A stretch of DNA of 5,969 nucleotides from NCBI GenBank assembly GCA_030613605.1, contig JAUWLO010000125.1:1-5969 (forward strand), given 5' to 3'. Below, piece by piece: positions 1 through 4,952 of the stretch. A program made the position numbers and the translations under genes. Every line of letters starts with the position of its first letter. The stretch's first letter is position 1. Under the pieces are notes generated by a model. It did no database searches. It was given only the letters and a program-made list of their open reading frames with translations, and was not told the DNA's origin. This stretch comes from Gammaproteobacteria bacterium (GTDB lineage: Bacteria > Pseudomonadota > Gammaproteobacteria > SZUA-152).

Positions 1-372
1 GTCGCTTTTGTCGAAGGACATTGGCTTGAACCCTTCTCGGAACAAGGGGAAGAACAACAGTTTGAAATGATTGTCTCCAACCCACCTTACATTCATCCGG
101 ATGATCAGCACCTTAGTCAGGGAGACCTCCGATTCGAACCCGTGCAGGCACTTCGCTCAATGTCCGACGGTTTAGCCGATATCCTCGCTATAGCGAAAGC
201 TGCCCGCAATCACCTGATCTCACCTGGATGGCTCATTCTGGAGCACGGTTATGACCAGGGCTCTACAGTCAAAGAAACTCTCGAAACACTGGGTTATTCA
301 CAGATATCCACCGTGGAGGATTTAGCCAAAAATGAGCGTGTTTCTATCGGAAAATGGGATAAAAGTGGCTAA
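1..372 (+). CDS. prmC: Peptide chain release factor N5-glutamine methyltransferase PrmC (HemK), C-terminal part
   Basis: This is the last 123 codons of a gene whose 5' end lies outside the window; the frame is open from base 1 and stops with TAA at 370-372. PrmC uses S-adenosylmethionine in the cytoplasm to methylate the glutamine of the GGQ motif of release factors RF1 and RF2, which raises termination efficiency. The fragment contains the diagnostic NPPY motif at codons 27-30, which binds the substrate glutamine amide. It also has the family blocks GDLRFEP, LILEHG and, near the C-terminus, NERVSIG, all in the order found in E. coli PrmC. The family is about 280 residues long, so the N-terminal helical domain and the SAM-binding glycine motif are upstream. 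In many gammaproteobacteria prmC follows prfA and precedes moeB, which agrees with the gene at 1013. An internal ATG at 67 is not the true start, because conserved family sequence precedes it. Confidence 0.95.
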   Translation, partial: VAFVEGHWLEPFSEQGEEQQFEMIVSNPPYIHPDDQHLSQGDLRFEPVQALRSMSDGLADILAIAKAARNHLISPGWLILEHGYDQGSTVKETLETLGYSQISTVEDLAKNERVSIGKWDKSG

Positions 373-494
373 CCGTGGGTGTTTAACGGTATCAGTACCA
401 CTATGTTCCCAAATCGTCCCGCTAATCCCAATACAGAACTTCTTAATCCGAATTTGAAACTTGCTAAATTGCGCCCAGTCGCTAGGATGAGGGT

Positions 495-905
495 ATGGAG
501 CCCACATTCTCCGATTTTATCAAACAGCGAGAAATTCACTTTCGCAGCCTGGACCCGAATGCCAATGACGCTCGGGACGCCATGCTGCTGCTCATGGAAA
601 TCCAGGGCATTGACGATATCAGGGCACTGACCCACGATTGTATTCAGGTACGTTATGACCTTCGAACCATCACCCTGGAAATCATCGAAGCCGGTCTGCA
701 GGAAGTAGGTTTTCATCTCGACAACAACCTGCTCTTCAAATTAAAACGCGCACTTTTTTATTACACCGAAGAAACCCAGCTGATGAACCTGGGCCAGCTG
801 CATGACCAGGCCAGCTCTACCCTCGATGTATTTATAAACTGTTATCATCAGCGCCAACACGGTTGCCGCGACGAACGACCACCCCACCTAAGACAGTATT
901 CATAG
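495..905 (+). CDS. Conserved-looking hypothetical protein with HMA-like ferredoxin fold, no metal-binding cysteines
   Basis: This encodes a 136-residue soluble protein with no signal peptide or membrane segment; its function is not recognised. The start is well supported: an in-frame TAG at 483-485 closes the frame upstream, and AGGA at 484-487 sits 7 nt before the ATG. Residues 14-75 have the layout of a heavy-metal-associated (HMA) beta-alpha-beta-beta-alpha-beta domain. The clearest part is QVRYD (51-55) followed by an amphipathic helix and EVGFHLD (70-76), which resembles the second half of HMA domains. The loop that would carry MTCxxC instead reads DPNANDARDA (20-29), so canonical copper or zinc binding is unlikely. 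Residues 79-115 are predicted helical. The C-terminal tail contains C116, H118, H122 and C124, then RDERP (125-129) and a final aromatic residue. The gene lies between prmC and moeB on the same strand. A 115-codon minus-strand frame overlaps it but has no domain signal. The gene is probably real; its role is unknown. Confidence 0.8.
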   Translation: MEPTFSDFIKQREIHFRSLDPNANDARDAMLLLMEIQGIDDIRALTHDCIQVRYDLRTITLEIIEAGLQEVGFHLDNNLLFKLKRALFYYTEETQLMNLGQLHDQASSTLDVFINCYHQRQHGCRDERPPHLRQYS

Positions 906-970
906 GGCAATAGTCTTAAGCACTACTTATAGCCAATATCTGGTGTAAAGTACTCAATGCTGGCAACCAA

Positions 971-989
971 AAACCTGCTCCCCAGGTTT
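971..989. repeat. Perfect 7-bp inverted repeat (5-nt spacer) upstream of moeB
   Basis: AAACCTG at 971-977 and CAGGTTT at 983-989 are exact reverse complements separated by CTCCC. The element ends 23 nt before the moeB start codon. On the + strand no T-run follows, so it is not a convincing terminator for the upstream gene. Its position, just ahead of a TACAAT hexamer at 993-998, would suit an operator covering the -35 and spacer region, or an mRNA stem-loop. The symmetry is seen directly; the regulatory role is inferred. Confidence 0.45.
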
Positions 990-992
990 AGA

Positions 993-998
993 TACAAT
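993..998 (+). promoter_or_regulatory. Candidate -10 element (TACAAT) for moeB
   Basis: TACAAT matches the sigma70 -10 consensus at five of six positions. No good -35 hexamer lies 16-18 nt upstream; that space is occupied by the inverted repeat at 971-989. Transcription from here would begin around 1004-1007 and leave an mRNA leader of only about 6-9 nt, which would fit the absence of a Shine-Dalgarno sequence before moeB. A single hexamer is weak evidence. Confidence 0.22.
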
Positions 999-1012
999 CG
1001 CACCGAATATTT

Positions 1013-1798
1013 ATGAATGACGACCAACTACTGCGCTATAGCCGACAGATCATGCTTCCCCAGTTCGATATCGCTGGACAGGAACAGCTCCTGCAAAGCC
1101 ATGCGCTCATTATTGGACTCGGTGGGCTCGGTTCCCCTGTAGCCATGTACCTGGCGGCCGCGGGCGTTGGCACATTAACACTGGCCGATTTTGACGAAGT
1201 TGATCTCTCCAATCTGCAGCGACAAATTGTTCACGGCCAGACCGACATTGGTTCGCCCAAGGTTTCTTCAGCCAGCAAAACCCTGCAATCACTAAACCCG
1301 GATATCGAAATTCACACCATAAACCAGAAACTTGATGGTGATTCGCTACTAGCAGCGGTACGTGCAGCAGATATAGTGATTGATGCCAGCGACAATTTTG
1401 CCACCCGTTTTGCCATCAACCGGGCGTGTGCACTAGAAAGTACCCCGCTGGTTTCAGGTGCCGCAGTTCGGATGGAAGGACAGGTCTGCGTATTCACCCA
1501 TCAGGACAACGAAGATGGCAACAAGCAGCCCTGCTATCGCTGCCTGTACAGTGAAGATCAGGATGAGGAATCCGCTACCTGCAGCGAAAACGGTGTACTG
1601 TCACCAGTCGTCGGCATCATTGGCAGCATTCAGGCTACAGAGGCCATCAAATTACTGACGGGGTTAGGAACCACACTTTCCGGACGATTACTCATCCTCG
1701 ATGCCGCCACCATGGAGTTTCGTGAAATGCGTTTGTCACAGGACCCCAATTGCCCGGTGTGTGCCAGCAAACAGGCTAACCAGTCAGCCGTACCCTAA
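1013..1798 (+). CDS. moeB: Molybdopterin-synthase adenylyltransferase MoeB (ThiF/HesA/E1-like family)
   Basis: MoeB adenylates the C-terminal glycine of the sulfur carrier MoaD with ATP during molybdenum cofactor synthesis; close relatives (ThiF) act on ThiS. The 261-residue protein is slightly longer than E. coli MoeB (249). It has RYSRQI (8-13), the nucleotide-binding GLGGLGS (35-41), DFDEVDLSNLQRQ (59-71), SDN (126-128), SGAAVRMEGQ (148-157), the conserved cysteine C190 in ATCSENGV, and two zinc-binding pairs, C174/C177 and C247/C250. ATP-contacting R11, R70, K83 and D127 correspond to R14, R73, K86 and D130 of E. coli MoeB. There is no rhodanese extension. An in-frame TAG at 989-991 and no other credible start codon fix the ATG, yet there is no clear Shine-Dalgarno sequence. 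A prmC-moeB order favours moeB, but ThiF, or a shared MoeB/ThiF role, cannot be excluded because neither moaD nor thiS is in the window. The next gene is a JAMM peptidase. Confidence 0.88.
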   Translation: MNDDQLLRYSRQIMLPQFDIAGQEQLLQSHALIIGLGGLGSPVAMYLAAAGVGTLTLADFDEVDLSNLQRQIVHGQTDIGSPKVSSASKTLQSLNPDIEIHTINQKLDGDSLLAAVRAADIVIDASDNFATRFAINRACALESTPLVSGAAVRMEGQVCVFTHQDNEDGNKQPCYRCLYSEDQDEESATCSENGVLSPVVGIIGSIQATEAIKLLTGLGTTLSGRLLILDAATMEFREMRLSQDPNCPVCASKQANQSAVP

Positions 1799-1842
1799 AT
1801 TCATCTCTCGTTAGCCCCTGAAACTAATAAAATCTGAAAACT

Positions 1843-2262
1843 ATGGAATCCGTTCACATCCCCCGCAAACTGATCAACCAGATACTGGAGCAAGCCCAAC
1901 AGTCACCCGACAAAGAAATCTGTGGTTTGCTTTCAAGCCGTAATTCAAACAGCAGAAACCAACTCACAAATTGCTATCCTGTGAAGAATGCTTCCACAGA
2001 GCCGGACCATCGCTACCTGATGGATCCCAGACAACAGGTTGACGCCTTTCGAAACATGCGAGAACGTGGCGAAGAACTTTACGCCATTTATCATTCACAC
2101 CCTGAAAGCTCGGCATCACCATCTGCCGAGGACCTTCGACAGGCATCTTATCCCGAAGCCCTACATATTATTATTTCCATGAGCACCAGGGGTACGTTGC
2201 AGCTCAGGGGCTTTCGCTTAAAAGCTGACTCAGCCACTGCTGTCGACATTGCGATAGGGTGA
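1843..2262 (+). CDS. M67 family (JAMM/MPN, Mov34) zinc metallopeptidase
   Basis: This is a 139-residue cytoplasmic single-domain protein. The JAMM zinc site is complete: E25 in KEICGLL, then H84 and H86 in YHSHP, S94 and D97, giving the HxHx7SxxD pattern. Bacterial members are linked to ubiquitin-like sulfur carriers; for example, mycobacterial Mec cuts cysteine from the CysO carrier, and related enzymes process carrier C-termini. The gene lies 44 bp after moeB on the same strand, which suggests co-transcription and a shared carrier substrate, although the substrate itself is inferred. A TAA at 1828-1830 bounds the frame upstream and ATG 1843 is the first good start; the Shine-Dalgarno sequence is poor. 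The length suits a stand-alone JAMM domain, with nothing missing and no signal peptide. Loop residues 31-43, rich in Ser and Asn, are probably variable. The family and active site are clear; the exact reaction is not. Confidence 0.9.
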   Translation: MESVHIPRKLINQILEQAQQSPDKEICGLLSSRNSNSRNQLTNCYPVKNASTEPDHRYLMDPRQQVDAFRNMRERGEELYAIYHSHPESSASPSAEDLRQASYPEALHIIISMSTRGTLQLRGFRLKADSATAVDIAIG

Positions 2263-2288
2263 GCAAAACAAAGCCTGCTAAACGCCAG

Positions 2289-2317
2289 TTGACCTGCTCG
2301 GCGACACGATAAATACT
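2289..2317 (+). promoter_or_regulatory. Probable sigma70-type promoter for the binding protein-cyclase pair
   Basis: TTGACC at 2289-2294 (five of six matches to the -35 consensus) is followed, after 17 bp, by AATACT at 2312-2317 (four of six matches to the -10). The start would be near 2324, giving a leader of about 94 nt before the ATG at 2418. The leader contains a small GGCC-CTCCT-GGCC hairpin (2327-2339) without a T-run. The rest of the 155-bp gap (2263-2417) is AT-rich near its end and shows no recognisable Pho box. The element was found by eye and the -10 is imperfect. Confidence 0.42.
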
Positions 2318-2403
2318 GAAGCAAATGGCCCTCCTGGCCGATAATTAACAAAATCCAGCATATTTTTGTGGGCCTTCAACAACCACGTAACACAATGAAA
2401 AAT

Positions 2404-2408
2404 AAAGG
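2404..2408 (+). promoter_or_regulatory. Ribosome binding site of the binding-protein gene
   Basis: AAAGG lies 9 nt before the ATG at 2418. An in-frame TAA at 2403-2405 overlaps it, so translation cannot start further upstream. This confirms the start that gives a complete signal peptide. Confidence 0.6.
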
Positions 2409-2417
2409 TTAATCCTA

Positions 2418-3320
2418 ATGACGATATTTCTAACAACAAGGTACCGCGCCAGACTATCAGTCATTCTGGTCCTGACATTGCTGGCTTTTCATGGCTCGGC
2501 GACTGCGAAGGAATCCTTTACGGATGAACTGAGCAGTAACGAAGGTATGCTCATGGGAGCTGGCGCCCACTTTGCCTGGATTGTATTTGATGCCCTTAAG
2601 GAAGATCTTGAAAAAAAGACCGGCCGTAAAACCATTCTTTTTGGTGAAAACTCCATGTTAGGCGTAGGTTGTAAAGCCGGCATCAAGGCCGCCAAACAAG
2701 GGACAAAAAGCAGAGAAACATTTGGATTTGTATGCTGCCCGCTGAGTGAAGAAGAGATAGAAAAGGAAAAACTTATCGTTTACCCGCTGGCAAAAGAACC
2801 GATTTTAATTCTTGCTCGTGACGACAACCCCGTTACCAACCTGAGCATTGACCAGGTACGTGGTATTTTCCGCGGCGACATAACCAACTGGAATTCAGTC
2901 GGCGGAAATGACCAACCTATCGTTGTAGTTACACGTCTGCATTGTAAAAAACGCCCGGGCCACTGGAAGACTATCCTGCCTTCACATAAAAAATTCCGGC
3001 AGGAACGCCTCAATGTTAAAAGTGCTTCCGCAATGGTTCAACGCGTCAGTGATTTTAGTGGATCCATTGGCCATACCGGTGCCACCTGGGAATTTAAACC
3101 AGAAGATAAAATTAAGGTTATCAGCGTGAATGGTGTTCGCCCAACAGCTAAAAATTTAGCCAACGGCACCTATCCCTTCTTTAGACAGATGTCGGCAATC
3201 ACTAATCGTGATCCATCACCTGACGTGGTAAAGCTCATCAAGGAAGCACAAACGGGCCCTGCCTTTCGCAAGGTGGCAAAAAAATATGAGCTATTGCCGC
3301 TCAATCCGCTACAAAATTAA
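2418..3320 (+). CDS. Periplasmic PstS-like substrate-binding protein (PBP-like domain 2), probably sensory
   Basis: This is a 300-residue exported protein. The N-terminus is a signal peptide: basic residues at 8-12, a hydrophobic core at about 14-25, and a signal peptidase I site after A28-T29-A30. There is no lipobox. The mature part has the type-2 periplasmic binding fold of the phosphate-binding (PstS) superfamily. MGAGAHF (46-52) corresponds to the first ligand loop, and LSIDQVRGIFRGDITNW (142-158) is the family's most recognisable block. The later ligand-loop region is atypical: it reads TRLHCKKRPGHW (172-183) rather than the Ser-Gly-Thr type loop of true PstS. Cysteines occur at 85, 106, 107 and 176. 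No permease or ATPase gene is nearby. Instead a transmembrane diguanylate cyclase starts 43 bp downstream. I infer a ligand-binding co-receptor for that cyclase rather than a transporter part. The ligand is unknown; phosphate is possible but not supported by the altered loop. Confidence 0.85.
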   Translation: MTIFLTTRYRARLSVILVLTLLAFHGSATAKESFTDELSSNEGMLMGAGAHFAWIVFDALKEDLEKKTGRKTILFGENSMLGVGCKAGIKAAKQGTKSRETFGFVCCPLSEEEIEKEKLIVYPLAKEPILILARDDNPVTNLSIDQVRGIFRGDITNWNSVGGNDQPIVVVTRLHCKKRPGHWKTILPSHKKFRQERLNVKSASAMVQRVSDFSGSIGHTGATWEFKPEDKIKVISVNGVRPTAKNLANGTYPFFRQMSAITNRDPSPDVVKLIKEAQTGPAFRKVAKKYELLPLNPLQN

Positions 3321-3363
3321 TCAAAGCTCTGAGATATAACCCAGGTTCATTATACTAACCAGT

Positions 3364-4941
3364 ATGTTTACGACTTACCGCGCGCGGCTCTTTCTCTATA
3401 TCTCCTTGCTGGCTGTTTTCCTGTCAGCCACGCTCGGCTATACCTACTGGGTATCTCGTAATCTTATTATCGCAGAAGTTGAAAACAGCTTCGCTAATAC
3501 TGCCCGACTGCTTACCGGCAATGTCGAAATGGAAGAAAATGAATTACTGCATTATGCAGAAGTGGTTCGTGACGACCTTCGTATTCAGGAATACATGTTT
3601 ATGATCACCAAGGTCGGCGCAGAACCAGGCTCATTGGAAAGCCTGTATGATCGCAGTTTTGGCTGGTTACCCATCGAGCGTTATGTGTTTGTCGATATTA
3701 AAGGGCAAATTCAACTCGGCAACAAAAATAAAGATCTGGCTCACGCCTTACTTACCCACACCAAAACCTCAACGGATGAGATCTTTTACTTCCAGGGTGA
3801 TAACGGTCTGGAACTCGCTGCCTGGGCGCCCGTATCTTACCAGGACACACAGCTGGGCATGTTTGTCGTTACACATATCCTTAATAGCGGATGGTTAGAA
3901 ACACATCGCAATTACAGTGGCGGCAATCTTTTTATTGAGCAGAACAACACGGTAATGATTAGCACATTGCCTGTCAGTGAAGGAAAAACTTTCCTGCCCA
4001 GTGATGGACGTGCTGTTCTGAACAATGAGGTATACCAGGTACGCGCTATTCCACTCTCAGGTGATGGAAAAAATACGCCTCACTTATGGTATGGCATATC
4101 GCAACAAGAGTTATTGGATCAACTCCAGAGTCACGGCCAACAAATTCTACTGCTGACCATACTCGGCACAGCCGCCATTATGTTTCTCGGGCTAATGGTA
4201 ACCCGCAATTTCAGCCGACCACTCAATCAACTGATGCAAATCACCCAGGCCGTCACCCAGGGCGCCATTCCCGTAATGGGCAAATCAACTGGAACCAATG
4301 AGGTAGATACTCTGGCAAATCGATTTTCAGAAATGCTGCAATCACTGCGAGAAAAACAGGAAGAAATTGATCGAACACATAAGCTGCTGAAAGAGTCGGC
4401 AATCATGGATTCATTAACTGGCTTATATAACCGACGCTACCTAAAACAGATGTTCCCAAAATTGTTGGCTCAGGCCCGACGTGATGGCAACACTTTAAGC
4501 GGCCTTATGCTTGATCTCGATTATTTCAAAAAAATCAATGATAATTACGGACACCTGGTTGGCGATGCATGCCTCACTCACCTTGGCGCATTGTTGAAAA
4601 AAACATCGCGTGCCAGTGATTACGTTTTCCGTGTGGGTGGAGAAGAATTTTTGATTCTAAGCCTGGGGGAATCACCAATAAGCAGCGAACTGTTAGCGAA
4701 AAAAATCAATCACTCTCTATCAAAACACCCGTTCTCGTCCGAGCAAACCATCATCACCATGACAGCCAGTATTGGCGTAAGCCATGTGGATAATAAATTG
4801 CCACCAGAATCCGCGTTAACGAATCTGCTTTTCCAGGCAGACAAGGCGCTATATTCTGCTAAACACAAAGGGCGCAACCGGGTGGTTATTTACAGCAGCG
4901 AAGAACACTTTCAACCACCATTAAAAGACGCGGCTTCCTGA
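3364..4941 (+). CDS. Membrane-bound diguanylate cyclase with periplasmic sensor, HAMP and GGDEF domains
   Basis: This 525-residue inner-membrane protein is predicted to make c-di-GMP from two GTP. In order it has TM1 (about 9-31), a periplasmic domain of about 225 residues (32-259), TM2 (about 261-279), a HAMP linker (about 280-333, with the conserved P286), a short coiled-coil segment, and a GGDEF domain (about 346-514). Catalytic features are intact: DSLTGLYNRR (349-358), metal-binding D384 in DLDYFKKIND, GHLVGD (396-401), and the active-site variant GGEEF (425-429). R416-A-S-D419 forms the RxxD inhibitory site, so product feedback is expected. There is no EAL domain. The periplasmic part begins with a long helix and then has beta-rich blocks such as YVFVDIKGQI and AWAPVSYQDTQLGMFVV, which suggests a Cache-like fold, but this is uncertain. 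The ATG follows an in-frame TAA at 3337-3339 and places TM1 correctly; there is no good Shine-Dalgarno sequence. It probably shares a transcript with the upstream binding protein, which may supply the signal. Confidence 0.92.
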   Translation: MFTTYRARLFLYISLLAVFLSATLGYTYWVSRNLIIAEVENSFANTARLLTGNVEMEENELLHYAEVVRDDLRIQEYMFMITKVGAEPGSLESLYDRSFGWLPIERYVFVDIKGQIQLGNKNKDLAHALLTHTKTSTDEIFYFQGDNGLELAAWAPVSYQDTQLGMFVVTHILNSGWLETHRNYSGGNLFIEQNNTVMISTLPVSEGKTFLPSDGRAVLNNEVYQVRAIPLSGDGKNTPHLWYGISQQELLDQLQSHGQQILLLTILGTAAIMFLGLMVTRNFSRPLNQLMQITQAVTQGAIPVMGKSTGTNEVDTLANRFSEMLQSLREKQEEIDRTHKLLKESAIMDSLTGLYNRRYLKQMFPKLLAQARRDGNTLSGLMLDLDYFKKINDNYGHLVGDACLTHLGALLKKTSRASDYVFRVGGEEFLILSLGESPISSELLAKKINHSLSKHPFSSEQTIITMTASIGVSHVDNKLPPESALTNLLFQADKALYSAKHKGRNRVVIYSSEEHFQPPLKDAAS

Positions 4942-4952
4942 CGAATTATCGC

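Noticed and set aside
454..459. TTGAAA as a -35 element for the gene at 495
   Set aside because: The sequence 16-18 bp downstream is GC-rich, with nothing resembling a -10 hexamer.
379..630. 83-codon + strand open frame after prmC
   Set aside because: The composition is low-quality, with no domain, and most of it overlaps the better supported gene at 495 in another frame.
369..716. 115-codon minus-strand open frame overlapping the gene at 495-905
   Set aside because: It shows no recognisable domain and no supporting context. The + strand frame has a good ribosome binding site and an HMA-like fold, so this is its antisense shadow.
2283..2303. CGCC...GGCG hairpin as a terminator after the JAMM peptidase gene
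   Set aside because: It has only a 4-bp stem with a 13-nt loop and no T-run, and it overlaps a better promoter candidate.
2263..2417. Pho box upstream of the PstS-like gene
   Set aside because: I looked for tandem CTGTCAT-like repeats 11 bp apart and found none, so phosphate-starvation control is not supported.
3351..3356. TATACT as a -10 element for a separate cyclase promoter
   Set aside because: It is only 7 bp before the ATG and no -35-like hexamer lies 16-18 bp upstream, so the start would fall at or inside the coding region.
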